From contig CM066731.1 of NCBI GenBank assembly GCA_033961575.1, positions 77,831,501-77,895,500 of the forward strand: a stretch of 64,000 nt of DNA. Reading direction: 5' to 3'. Made by a program: the position numbers and the translations under genes. Origin of the DNA: Aselliscus stoliczkanus (lineage: Eukaryota > Chordata > Mammalia > Chiroptera > Hipposideridae). Positions 35,838 through 47,740 of this stretch are shown one piece after another. Positions within the stretch are counted from its first letter, which is position 1. Each line of letters begins with the position of its first letter. The notes under the pieces were generated by a model, which was not told the origin of the DNA, did no database searches, and was given only the letters and a program-made list of their open reading frames with translations.

Positions 35838-36460
35838 GTTAGCATAATAATCTCAAGATCCATCCATATTGTCACAAATGGCACTATTTCATCTTTTCTT
35901 ATGGCAGAATAGTATTCCATTGTGTATATAGACCACAACTTCTTTATCCAACCATCTATCAAAGGACACTTTGGTTGTTTCCATATCTTGGCCACTGTAA
36001 ATAAAGCTGCAATGAACATCGGAGCATATATATCTTTATGGATAAATGTTTTCATATTTTGGGGGTAGATATCCTGGAGAGAGATTGCTGGGTCATATGG
36101 TAATTCTATTCTTAATTTTTTGAAGCAAAATAGTCAGACAGAAAAAGTTGAGAACCATATGGTTTCATGGATATAAAACTGAAAAAAACAAAGGAACAAG
36201 ACAAACAAATAAAGAAACAAAAACTCATAGACACAGATAATAGTTTAGTGGTTACCAGAGGGTAAGGGGGTTGGGGGTGGTACATGATGATAAAAGGAAT
36301 GAAATATATAATGATGGAAGGAGAACTGACTGGGTGGTGAACACACAATGTGATATATAGATGATGTATTACAGAATTATATACCTGAAACCTATGTAAC
36401 TTTACTAACCATTGTCACTCCAATAAACTTTAATTTAAAAAAAAGGAGAAAGAAAGAAAG
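35838..36460 (+). mobile_element. L1 insertion with 5' inversion (twin priming)
   Basis: The left part (35838 to about 36120) is antisense L1 ORF2 C-terminal sequence: the complement encodes [18 protein letters not shown] and MEYYSAIRKDEIVPF. The right part (about 36130-36440) is sense L1 3' UTR ending CCATTGTCACTCCAATAAAC and poly(A). Both lie between the duplications AAGTAGATTAACCA (35824-35837) and AAGTAAATTAACCA (36461-36474), so this is one insertion. Confidence 0.9.
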
Positions 36461-38132
36461 AAGTAAATTAACCATCCTGGGCCTGTTTCATTGCCCTGTC
36501 CTCCCAATGACTGTTAACTACACTTTATCCCATCTTATCAGCTGAACACTCTTCCATCACATACTAGTAAAATAAATTCAACATTCAAGAATACTTGCCA
36601 GGGATTCTGGTAAGATGGCAGAACAGATGGACACTGTGCCAACTGCCTCCCAGGATCACACTAAAATTACAAATAATTTATACAACATTTACCGTCGGAA
36701 GTCCCCTGAACACTAGATGAACACAATCTTTAAACAAAGGACATAAAGAGAAGGCCACATCAAGTCTGGTAGGAGGAGTGCAGACAAGAGAGGGCAAGCC
36801 CCATGAGGGATGCCCCAGTGGCGGGGAGACTTCTCCAGTTAGGGAAGAGACCCTATGGCCCCACACCAAGCTCATTAGCCCAGAGATACTTTGCCAGGAA
36901 GAGGAGTACTATGATAGCTGGCAGTAGAAATTACTGATGACTTTCTTTGTTCGGCTTGGTGAGGCTGAGAGTGGCTGGAGAAATAGTGGAGCCAGTGCAG
37001 AGGCTCACGTGCTGGTGAGCACTCATCTTGTTCCTGGTGAGGGAATAGCTGTGTGAGTCAGGCACAGGAGCCTGTGGGGACAGACTGGACTGAGCACCTT
37101 TGTTGCGGAAGCTGGAGGTTTGGGGACCATTGTTCTCCTGGTGTGGGGCATGCACACGAGTAGTGTAGAGGAGGGCGCCGTTTTTTCAGGTTTGGGCCCT
37201 CCCACAGAGGGTCAGATCTCATACTGTATTGGTCTGGTGAAATTGGTGCAGGAGTCCTTGTGTGAGTGCATGCGCATAAGCCCGTGGATTCCCACCCTTC
37301 ACCTGCTAGTGCTGCGTTGCCAGGGAAATGCTGGGCGGGTGCACTCCAGCTCCAACAAGCTGCTCACTGAGATGCAGAGGTGTGCGAGCCAACTAGGGTT
37401 CCCACTCTCCGCACTGTTTGTGCAGAGTTGCCAGGCTGGGGATTGGCTGTTGGGCTGCTCAGCCTGATCTGCGAGCAGCTGATTGGGACAGGCTGAGACT
37501 AAAATTTTCCTGAGAGTGATGGGCCAGGAGCTGTGAGCCTGCGTGATCCAGTCGGGACTGTCCTGGTGAGTTTGTGTGGGTTGGCTGCTGGTGCAGAGTG
37601 CATGCTGCTCTGACTCGGTGGGGGTCATTGACCACATCCAGTGGTGCCTTGTGGTCCTGCCCCGTCCACCTAGAGCTGTGTTTCCAGAGGCACACTGAGC
37701 CCCTGGTGTTTGGCTCCCACCTCCGCTGGCCACACAGGATATTTTGCAGCAGCACACAACCTGCAACAATCTGTGAAGATTTTTCGTAGTGAGTACGTTT
37801 CCAGAACACACAGCAGTTAATTGTGGAAAGCTCACTGCAAGCCTGAGAGGGAGGCCGGTGAACAATACATTAAGGCCTTCCCCCCAACAGCTGGTGCTGA
37901 GTCACCCAGAGACTCTCTATTGCTGAGCAAGTGGTCTGCAGATTAAAGAGAACAGAAAGCTCCCCACCATTTGTTTTTGGGTTTTTTTTTTCTTTTTATT
38001 TCTTTCTTTTATTTTTCCTTCTTTTCTTTGTTTTTCTTTTTTTTTCTTTCTTTCTTTTCTCTTCTTTCTAGGTTATCTCTCTAATACATTGAAGCAATAA
38101 CAGAACGACAGCCAGAATGTAGAAACAAACAA

Positions 38133-39017
38133 ATGTGTCCCAAATAAAGGATCAGAAGAAACCTCTGGAAATGGAATTAACTGAAACAGAGGGATCCAAC
38201 CTTTCAGAGAGAGTTTAGAACACTGATGATAAGAATGTTTAAGGAACTTAGCGAGGACATAAAGAAGATAGGAAAATCATGAAAAACAACCAATTAGAAC
38301 TAAAGAATACAATAACTGAAATAAAGAACCCACTCAAAGGAATCACCAGTAGGTTAGATGAAGCAGAGGATCGAATCAGTGAATTAGAAGACAAAATAGC
38401 AGAAATCACCCAGCTGGAACAACAAAAAGAAAAAAAGAATAAAAAAGGATGAAAATAGTTTAAGAGCTCCGTGAGACAACATGAAGTGCAACAACGTTTG
38501 CAACAAAGGAATACCAGAAGAAGAAGAGAAGAAGCAAGGGATTGAGAATGTATTTGAAAAAATAATGACTGAAAACTTCCATACCCTGGTGAAAGAAGTC
38601 GACATACTAGCCCAGGAAGTGCAGAGAGTTCCAAACAAGCTGAACCCAAACAGGCCCACACCAAGACACATAATAGTTAACATGGCAAAGGTTAAAGACA
38701 AAGACAGAATCCTAAAAGCAGCAAAAGAAAGAGAGCAGGTTACATACAAAGGAACTCCTATAAGACTATAACAGCTGACCTTTCTACAGAAACCCTGCAG
38801 GCCAGAAGGGAGTGGCAGGAAATATTCAGAAGTGATGCAAAATGAAGGCCTACAACCAAGATTGCTCTACCCAGCACGGCTATCACTTAAAATTGAAGGA
38901 GAAATAAAGAGCTTCTCAGAAAAGAATAAGCTTAAGCAATTCATTACCACCAACACAGTATTGCAGGAAATGTTAAAAGGGCTTTTCTTAAACAGAAGAA
39001 AGGGGAAAACAAGCTAA
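38133..39017 (+). pseudogene. L1 ORF1 remnant
   Basis: Homologous to the clearer ORF1 at 61965-62816 and broken by several frameshifts. The ATG at 38133 meets a TAA four codons later, and a two-base loss occurs near 38209. The C-terminal half is still readable as NFHTLVKEVDILAQEVQRV, RILKAAKEREQVTYKGTPI, then LSLKIEGEIKSFSEKNKLK (RRM-like and C-terminal RNA-binding parts). ORF1p is an RNA-binding coiled-coil trimer that coats L1 RNA. Non-functional here. Confidence 0.85.
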
Positions 39018-39047
39018 CCCAGGAAGACAAGAAATATAAATAACAAA

Positions 39048-42000
39048 ATGGCAATAAATATGCACCTATCAATAATCACTTCAAATGTGAATGGGCTAAA
39101 TGCTCCAACAAAAGACATAGAGCTGCTGAGTGGACAAGAAAACAGGACCCATGCATATGCTGTCTACACGAGACTCATCTCAGATCAAATGACACACACA
39201 GACGGAAAGTAAAGGGATGGAATCAGATAATTCATGCAAATGGAAATGAAAAAAAGCTGGAGTAGCAACACTTATTTCGGACAAAATAGACTTTAAAATG
39301 AAGACTACAATAAAGACAAAGAAGAGCACTAAATAATAAAGGGATCGATTCAACAAGAGGACATAACCCTAGTAAACATCTGCACGCCCAATATAGGAGC
39401 TCGTAAATATATAAAACAGATTTTGACAGACATAAACACAGAGCTCAACAGTAACACTATCATTGTAGGGGACTTCAACACCCTGTTGTCACCAATGGAC
39501 AGATCCTCCAGATAGAAAATCAGCATGGACAGAGTGGCCCTAAAAGACACTTTAGACCAGCTGGATATAACTGATATTTTTAGAGCATTTCACCCCAAAG
39601 CAACAGAATTACATTTCTCAAGTGCACATGAAACATTTTCCAAGATAGACACATGTTAGGCCACAAAACAAGCCTCAACAAATTTAAGAAGATTGAAATC
39701 GTTACAGGCGTCTTCTCTGACCACAATGCTATGAAACTAGAAATCTATTACAAGAAGAAATATGGAAAACACACAAATACATGGATGCTGAATAACATGC
39801 TACTAAATAGAGAGTGGGTCAAAAATGAGATCCAGGAGGAAATCAAAAGATACTTCGAGACAAACAAAAATGAAAACACCACAACCCAAAATCTCTGGGG
39901 TACAGCGAAGGCAGTCCAAAGAGGGCAGTTCATAGCAGTGCAAACCTACCTAAAGAAGGAAGAAAAATCTCAGATCAACAAACTCTCTTCACACCTAAAG
40001 GAATTGAAAAAAGAACAGCAAAACAAGCCCAAAGTGAATACAAGACAGGAAATAATACAGACCAAAGCAGAAATAAATGAAATAGAGAACAAAAAAAATA
40101 CAAAAGATCAATGAAACCAAGAGTTGGTTTTTTGAAAAGGTAAACAAAATCGACAAACCCTTAGCCAGATTCACCAAGAAAAAGAGAGGGAGGATCCAAT
40201 TAATAAAATCAGAAACTAAAGAAAAGTGACAACAGATACCACAGAAATACAGAAAATTTTAAGAAAACACCATGAGCAACTATATGCCAAGAAATTCGAT
40301 AATCTTTAAGAAATGGATAAATTTCTAGAAACATACAATCTACCAAGTCTGAACCAAAAAGAAACAGAAACTCTGAACAGACTGATTACTACCAAAGAAA
40401 TTGAATCAGTAATCAACAATCTTCCAACAAACGAATGTCCTGGACCAGATAGTTTCACAGGTGAATTTTACAAAACATTCAAAAAAGTATTAATACCTAT
40501 TCTCCTCAAACTATTCCAAAAAACACAGAATGAGGGAAAGCTCCCAAACTCTTTCTATGAAGCCACTATCACCCTGATTCGTAAGTCACACAAAGATATT
40601 ACAAAAAAGGAAATCTACAGGCTAATATCCTTAATGAACGTAGATGCAAAAATTCTCAACAAAATATTAACAATCCAAATTCAGCATCACATTAAAAAGA
40701 TCATACAGGGCCGGCCGAGTGGTGCGGTGGTTAAGCGCTGGCTTGGGAAGCCAGCGGCCCCAGTTCGGGTCCCATATATGAGGGCCAGTGATACTGCCCT
40801 CAAAAAAAAAAAAAGAAAAAGATCATACACCACGATCAAGTGGGATTCATTCCTGGTATGCAAGGTTGGTTCAATATCTGCAAATTAATTAATGTAATAA
40901 ATATACCACATTAACAAAATGAAAAATAAAAATCATTGATCATATAAGTAGATACAGAAAAAGCATTTGACCAAATCCAGCAGTCATTTATGATAAAAAT
41001 TCCCAGCAAAATGGTAACAGTGGGATCATATCTCAACACAATAAAGGCCATATATGATAAGCCCACAGCAAACATCGTACTCATTGAGGAAAGGCTAAAA
41101 GCTTTCTCCGTCAGATCAGGAACAAGACAAGGCTGCCCACTTTCACCACTTCTATTTAACATAACTCTGGAAGTTCTAGCCACAGAAATCAGACAAGAAA
41201 ATGAAATAAAAGGCATCCAAATTGGAAAGGAGGAAGCAAAATTGTCATTACATGCAGATGACATGATACTATATATAGTGAATCCTGAAGACTCCATCAA
41301 AAAATTGTTAGAACTGATAAATGAATTTGATAATGTAGCAGGATACAAAATTAATATTCAGAAGTCAGTTGGTGCATTTGTATACACCAATAATAAACTA
41401 TCAGAAGAAGAAATCAGGAAATCAATCCCATCTACAGTTGCTTCAAAAACAATAAAATATCTAAACAAATTTAACTAAAGAAGTAAAAGACCTATACTCA
41501 GGAAATTATGAGACACTGAAGAGAGAAATCAAAGAAGATACAAATAAATAGAAATACATACCATGTTCATGGATAGGAAGAATTAATGTAGTTAAAATGT
41601 CAATACTACCTAAGGCAATATATAGATTCAATGCAATTCCACTCAAACTTTTCTCTGAAATAAAACATAGAATTCTAAAATTTAAATGGAACCACAAAAG
41701 ACACCAAATAGCCAGGGCAATCTTGAGAAATAAGAACAAAATGGGAGATACCACGCTACCTGACATCAAAACATACTACAGGGCTACAGGAATCAAAACA
41801 GCATGGTACTAGCATAAAAACAGACACACAGACCAATAGAACAGAATAGGGTGCCCGAGAATAAACCCATCCATATAGGGTCATTTAATCTATGAAAATG
41901 GAGGCAAGAATTTACACTGGAGTAAGGACAGTCTATTTACTAAATGGTGCTGGGAAAATTGGACTGACACATCCAAAAAAATGAAAATGGACCACCTACT

Positions 42001-42979
42001 TACACCATATACGAGAACAAACTCAAAATGGATTAAATACTTAGATATAAGACCTGAAACCATGAAACTCCTAGAAGGAAACACAGGAAGTAAATTTGCA
42101 GACATTACCCTCAGTAATATTTTTACTGATATATCCCCTCAGGCAAGGGAAATATAAGAAAAAATGAACATATGGGATGACATCAAACTTAAAAGTTTTT
42201 TCACAGTGAAATAAATCATCAATAAAACAAAAAGGAAGCCTACTGAATGGGTGAAGATATTTTTCAAAGATACATCTAATAAGGGGTTAATATCCAAAAT
42301 TTATAAAACGCTCATGAAATTCAACACCAAAACACCAAACAACCCAATTGAAAAATGGGCATAGGATATGAAGAGGCATTTCTCTAAAGAGGACATACAG
42401 ATGGCCAAGAAGCATATGAAAAAATGTTCAACCTCATTAATCATCAGACAAATGCGAATAAAAACCACAATGAGATACCACCTCACTCCAGTCAGAATGT
42501 CTATCATCAAGAAATCAAGAAACAACAAGTGCTGGCAAGGGTGTGGAGAAAAGGGTACCCTGGTGCACTGTTGGTGGAACTGCAAATTGGTGCAGCCATT
42601 ATGGAAATCAGGTTGGAGGTATCTCAAAACACTGGAAATGGAACTGCCGTATGAGCCAGCAATTCCACTCTTGGGAATCTACCCACAGGAATCCAAGACA
42701 CTAATTCAAACAAATATATGCACCCCTATGTTTATTGCAGCACTATTTACAATCGCCAAGACTTGGATACAACCGAAATGACCATCAGTAGATGACTGGA
42801 TTAAGAAACTGTGGTACATTTATACAATGGAGTATTACTCTGCTATAAAGAAGAATGAAATCGTACCATTTGCAACGATATGGATGGACCTAGAGACTAT
42901 TATGTTAAGTGAAATAAGTCAGTTGGAGAAAGACAAATACCATATGATCTCACTTATATGTGGAATCTGCAAAAAGTGA
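39048..42979 (+). pseudogene. L1 ORF2 remnant (endonuclease-reverse transcriptase)
   Basis: The ATG at 39048 opens MAINMHLSIITSNVNGLNA, the usual ORF2 start. The endonuclease is degraded, but a catalytic-type SDH is readable at 39716-39724. In the reverse transcriptase, [14 protein letters not shown] and the active-site Asp pair (ADD, 41254-41262) remain; the residue before ADD is His rather than the usual aromatic. The C-terminal Cys motif C-x3-C-x7-H-x4-C spans 42530-42583. Frameshifts, a TGA at 42779-42781 within the C-terminal region, and the SINE at 40708 make it dead. The frame ends at 42979. Confidence 0.88.
40708..40815 (+). mobile_element. tRNA-derived SINE inside L1 ORF2
   Basis: GGGCCGGCCGAGTGGTGCGG head, GTTCGGGTCCC B box, GGCCAGTGATACTGCCCTC end and poly(A). 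The 14-bp duplication AAAAAGATCATACA lies at 40694-40707 and 40816-40829. It splits the reverse-transcriptase region, so it is younger than the host L1. Confidence 0.95.
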
Positions 42980-43559
42980 ATGAATGAGCAAAGGAAACAG
43001 AAACAGTCTCATAGATATAGAGGAAAAACAGGGTTGCTAGTTGGGAGGGGGGTGGGGATGAGGGAGAAGGGGAAGGGATTAGACAGCATAAATAGGTAAC
43101 TACAGTATTGTCACAGGGATATAAAAGACTGTTTGGGGAATACAATATTGTGGTAAAAATTTTGTGGGGTGTCAGATGGTTACATGTTTTTTTAGGGAGA
43201 CCACTTCATGGATGGAGTAGAGGCTTGATCACTGCACTGTATACCTGAAATTGATGTTGTATAATATTGTATGCCAACTGTAATTGAATATATAGATAGT
43301 CACAGAATGTGGAGTATACTGTGGAAAGGAGTCAAAAGACTTGTAATAGATATGTATGATATGGGGATGAGGGGAGTGGCGTGGTGAAATGGTGGAGGAG
43401 GTTGCCACTTTGAGGGGTAAAAATTATAACTATTGCACTGTGTTGTACACCTGAAACTAATTTTTTTTTAAATGTTTATTTCACAATGAAAGAATTGAAA
43501 AAAAAAAAGTATACTTGCCACTTAGTCTTTTCTCTACCAGGATTATTTTATGGACTTAA

Positions 43560-43965
43560 TTATGTCACTCCCTGCCTAAGTTCCTATGCTGAAGCCATAT
43601 CCTTCAATGTGACTGTGTTTGGAGACACAGCCTTCAGAGAGGTAAATCAGGTGAAATAAGTTCATAAAGGGATGTCCCTAATCTAATAAGACTAAGACTA
43701 GTGTCCTTATAAGAAAAGGAAGAAACACCAAGAAGCTTTCTCTGTCCCCCTCTATGTGAGCACACAGAAGACATGATGTGAAGCCCTAGGAGGAGGCAGA
43801 AGTCTTCTCTAAACCAAGGAAAAACACTCTCAAAAGGCACCAACCCTGAAATGCCCCTTGACCTTGGACTTCCATCCTGCAGAACTATGAGAAAATAAAT
43901 ATCTATTGTTAAATCACCATTATCTGTAGAATTTTGTTATGGTAACCATAGTATACTACCACTAA
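43560..43965 (+). mobile_element. MaLR/MLT1-like solo LTR
   Basis: TATGCTGAAGCCATATCC, CAATGTGACTGTGTTTGG, CCCTAATCTAATAAGAC, GTGTCCTTATAAGAAAAGG, GACCTTGGACTTCC, then GAACTATGAGAAAATAAATA and TTTTGTTATGGTAACC follow the full layout of an MLT1-type LTR with its AATAAA signal. No internal region is present. Confidence 0.85.
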
Positions 43966-44617
43966 TCAAATCAAACTTCAGGTTTGATTATCAAATCCAA
44001 TAATCAAATCAAACTTTTCCCAACTACTCCTGACTGTTCTATACTGAGTTAGGTGGGATAAATCCAACCACTAATTCATAGAAGGAAAGAACATCCATTC
44101 TCTCCTGATATAAAATGTTGCCTCAGATTTTCTGGTGGCCTTAGATAACTGTATTCTTGAATTACTGTAGATCCCACAGAGTCTCATTTCTGTAATTTAA
44201 AATGTCCACAATCAGAAAATAATCAAAACACTAGATGTAAACTTAAAACTCTTCTCCTTTCCAAGTAGTGACCACTGATGCTGGCTATAGGGCTGCTTAC
44301 AGTGAGGGGGTAGAAAAGACAATGTTTTTTCTGGGTCTGATACCCCACCCTTGACACACAGGGTGATGTTTCCAACTTCACTAGGAAAACGCAGAAGAAG
44401 TAAGAGATTGAAATATATTGCTAGACTCACTATATAGGTTCACTTACGAGTGACTGGAATTGTTGAAGTTTGCTCTTCCTGCTGTTTCTCTAACACTTGT
44501 GCACACAGATTCCTGTAGGAAGAGAATAATGACCACATAATGATAAAAACATGAAGAAATACAACTTCAATTACATTCAGTGTGACCAACTGGCATTTTC
44601 ATTTGATTAAACATGTC

Positions 44618-44765
44618 CCAGCTTTATTGAGATACATCTGATAAATAAAATTTGTATATAGTTGGGGTGTACAATGTGACGATTGTACATATACATTGTA
44701 AAATGATTGTCACAATCAAATAATTAACACATCTATCAACATGTAGGAACTGTGAGGTATAGCAT
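44618..44765 (-). mobile_element. Ancient L1 3' end, antisense
   Basis: CAGCTTTATTGAGATACATC, GGGGTGTACAATGTGACG and TGTAAAATGATTGTCACAATC, with AATTAACACATCTATCAAC, are the complement of an old mammalian L1 3' region. Confidence 0.75.
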
Positions 44766-44947
44766 TTTTGTTTCATATATATAAAATTTAATTCTTACAT
44801 GAGATGTATTTGTATATGAATAATATATGTTCTATAAAATAGAAATTTACCTCTGTAATTGGCTTGCATGTTTGTACTGTAATGTTTGCTTTATTTTACT
44901 TTTTATTCATTTTTTATTTCTTATTGGCATGATTATATTGACAAAGT

Positions 44948-45116
44948 ATATTTTTTGTTGTTGTTTTGGTTTTTTATTTTTTCAGCTGAGCCATCCTGCT
45001 GCCTGTTGGCAGCTCAGCGGCAGCTCAGCTCGGGTTGGGCATCGAACTGCTGTTGCTCAGAGTTCAGCTCATACTCTTTAGTGAGCTCTTAAACAACTGA
45101 GCATTTGGCCGGCCCT
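44948..45116 (-). mobile_element. tRNA-derived SINE, second family
   Basis: The complement begins GGGCCGGCC, continues with a tRNA-like segment, GTTCGATGCCC as B box, and a GAGCTGCCGCTGAGCTGCC body ending in poly(A). The duplication TGACAAAGT lies at 44939-44947 and 45117-45125. Same family as 18393-18545. Confidence 0.88.
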
Positions 45117-45144
45117 GACAAAGTTTATTAAAAGAACATTTTCA

Positions 45145-45261
45145 TGGGCCGGCCGAGTGGCGTAGTGGTTAAGCGCTGGCTTGAAAAGCCAGTGGCCCCG
45201 GTTTGGTCCCATATATGAGGGCCAGTGACACTGCCCTCAAAGAAAGAAAAAAGGAAAAGAA
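45145..45261 (+). mobile_element. tRNA-derived SINE, short form
   Basis: TGGGCCGGCCGAGTGGCGTAG head, GGTTTGGTCCC, GGCCAGTGACACTGCCCTC and a mixed AAAG-rich tail. The 15-bp duplication AAAAGAACATTTTCA lies at 45130-45144 and 45262-45276. It sits 28 bp downstream of the other SINE. Confidence 0.93.
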
Positions 45262-45276
45262 AAAAGAACATTTTCA

Positions 45277-46411
45277 CTTTCCATATTTCTTTCCGTATTG
45301 ATATTATTGTCATTGCTACTGTTAGTTTCACTGAGTATAAACATTGAAAACAGTTTTGTATAATAAAGGAGGTGATAAAAAAATCACTTGCTTCGGTCAC
45401 AAAATAAGCAAGTTGTGCCACTGAGGGAAAGTATAGTATTGTCCTTGACTGAGCATCTGGACCCAGAGATGTACACAGCAGAGGAACTCAAGAAGGCATC
45501 CCGCCCTCTGTCTTCTTCAGGGACCAGCCTTGCCCCTCCTCTGCTGTACTGTCCACCAGCAACTTGTTACAGCCATGGCATTTCCACAGCAAGTCCCCTT
45601 ATGTCTCCATACTATTGGTCATACACTTTCTTCTAACTGGAATTCTGTGCCCAATGTGCAATCTTTGTGAATCCTTACAAGGCATGAAAGATTAGAGGTA
45701 GTTTTATCTTCTTCATGAATCTTTTCTTGCCACTCACTGCTCCAAGACTATTATTCAGTCCTTATATGAGATCCACTAAACTCCAAAATTACATCTCTAC
45801 TGACACTTACATGACTTGTCCTTTTTCTGTGAAATATCTTAAGTATATCCTGAGACTACATAATTACATTCTATATGGTGAACTATTTCAAATATAAATA
45901 AAAGTACAGAAAAAAATAACAAATTCCCATGCACAAACAAACTAGATTTAACAAATGGGTTACCTGCCATTTGGGTTTTGATTTTTGGGTTCTTATCTTT
46001 GAATAATAATTTTATTATTGAGGACATAAAATATAACATACCATTGAAGGCCATTTTTCTTCTCATTCCCATTCCTGTCTATCCATTTGGTAAAAGTTAC
46101 CTATATTCTGAAGTTCATATATATATTCTTCTGAATGATATTCTGTACATTTACCCTATATGTGTGTGGCCATAAAATATATCATCTGTATGAACAATTA
46201 ATTTACATAAATATATACATATTAAGTAAATGCATAGTATAAAAAATTTCATTTTTTAATTTAAAACTATAACAGTTTTAAATTAAAATATATGATATCA
46301 TAGTGCTCATATCCTTCTACTTATTTATTTCCACTCACCATGCATTTCCCAGGTTTTATCCATTTGTATCAGATTTATTAATGAAATCTATTGTATAAAA
46401 CATTCGTTGTA
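45277..46411. other. Intergenic, no gene seen
   Basis: The open frame at 45388-45636 (82 codons) has no recognisable domain. The rest is AT-rich and unassigned. Confidence 0.5.
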
Positions 46412-46506
46412 GGGGCCAGCCGAGTGGCGTGGCGGTTGAGAGCTGGCTTGGGATGCCAGCAGCCCCGGTTCGGATCCCACATATAAGGGCCAGTGACACT
46501 GCCCTC

Positions 46507-46548
<42 letters not shown>
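46412..46548 (+). mobile_element. tRNA-derived SINE with (AAAT)n tail
   Basis: GGGCCAGCCGAGTGGCGTGG head, GGTTCGGATCCC B box, GGCCAGTGACACTGCCCTC end. The tail is about ten AAAT units. The duplication ATAAAACATTC(T)GTTGTA lies at 46395-46411 and 46549-46565. Confidence 0.92.
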
Positions 46549-46551
<3 letters not shown>

Positions 46552-46769
46552 AACATTCTGTTGTATATGCCACAACTTACCTATTCATCTAATGATGGAA
46601 ATCTCCAAAACCAATCTATTCTCATATCTCCAAAGCAAAAGGGAGGGTGCCTGCTTCTCTCCATTGTTGTCAGCTCTTAGAATTTGTGGTCTCTTAAATA
46701 CTTGTGACTTAATGGGTATGAAATGAAATCTCAGTATTTTGATTTTTTTTTTCTAAACACTAGTAAAGT

Positions 46770-46960
46770 TAATTAAAGTGTTGAGCATTTGCTATATGCC
46801 CATCTCTATTCTCACTTCCTGGAATACCTCAGTGGCCAAATTACAGAAAGATGCCTCCTCCTGTAGAGCTGATACCTTGTGGGGGCATGGGATACAGCCG
46901 ATATGCAATACTAATAATACATAAACAAATTAGTAAGTACGTAAGACCTTAGAAATGCTT
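46770..46960 (+). repeat. Ancient dispersed repeat fragment (LINE-like)
   Basis: GAGCATTTGCTATATGCCC, TTACAGAAAGATGCCTCC, TGTAGAGCTGATACC and ATGGGATACAGC resemble the repeat at 11745. Confidence 0.4.
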
Positions 46961-47224
46961 CACATCCTATTATGTACACAAAATGGGAAACATACTATCA
47001 AAACTTAGGTAGGAAAGACTTAATCAGATATACCACTTCTTATTTTATACACAGAATAATTGAGAGATAGTTTTCCCTGCCTAATTAATTGCTTCCATAT
47101 CAGGCAAAACCACATATATAGATGCAAAAAAAAAAATCATATCATAACTTTGGTTGGTCTAAATACTTTGGGATTAAAGCATTAGATTAACTGTGAAAAA
47201 TATTTTTTTTTCTGATGGACAAAT

Positions 47225-47740
47225 AATTACTTCAGTTATCTATCACTGCATAACAATCCACTCCTAAACAGTACTTAAAACATTAGTGATAATCTATTTT
47301 GCTCACCAATTTGGGGGTTAGCAGAGCTCAGCTAAGCAGTTCCTGAGATTTCTCATGTCATTGCAGTCAGATGGTGGCTGAGGCTGGGGTCATCTTGGAG
47401 GCTTGTTCTCTTTCATGCCAGGCTCCTGGGCAGGGGAGACTCAAACTGCTATATGCTGGAAAAGCTGGGGTGTCCTGGGCATCTCTGCCTCTGTGAGGGC
47501 TCCCCACTTTGTCTTACCATATGGCAATCTCAAAGTAATGGGGCATCCTACATGTTGGCTCAGGATTCCTGGAATGAGTCTCTCGAGATAAACTAGCATA
47601 AGCTGCTCTTCCCTCTTTAAACTAGCTGTGGAAGTCAGGCCATGCCATTTTTACCACTTTCTAAACCTTGAGGCAGTCTTAAAGGCCCATCCAGTTTCAT
47701 GCAGAGGAAATGTAGCCTTGGTCTTTTGATGGCAAAGGTG
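47225..47740 (+). repeat. Ancient LTR-like interspersed repeat, family unresolved
   Basis: TTATCTATCACTGCATAAC, GGTTAGCAGAGCTCAGC, GGTGGCTGAGGCTGGGG, CTGTGAGGGCTCCCC and GCAGAGGAAATGTAGCC follow a known mammalian middle-repetitive pattern (a hairdresser of GGCTGGGGTCA-type blocks). I do not name the family. Confidence 0.45.

Larger units (their letters stand above)
36601..43510 (+). mobile_element. Complete-length L1 retrotransposon (inactive)
   Basis: A 10-bp duplication ATACTTGCCA at 36591-36600 and 43511-43520 brackets a 6.9-kb element. Its order is a 5' UTR of about 1.5 kb beginning GGATTCTGGTAAGATGGC, an ORF1 remnant, an ORF2 remnant, and a 3' UTR with a G-rich run at 43042-43078. The 3' end is CACCTGAAACTAATTTTT and an A-rich tail. 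A pyrimidine-rich tract (37980-38070) separates the 5' UTR from ORF1. A SINE has inserted at 40708-40815. Both reading frames are broken many times, so it cannot move. Confidence 0.95.

Noticed and set aside
37299..37865. A 188-codon minus-strand frame in the L1 5' UTR
   Set aside because: It is antisense to a GC-rich L1 5' UTR and the matching region of the other L1 (60823-61964) does not keep the same frame.
43964..44016. Repeated AATCAAATCAAACTT with an inverted GTTTGATT
   Set aside because: Two short copies at the end of an LTR; too small and AT-rich to call an element.
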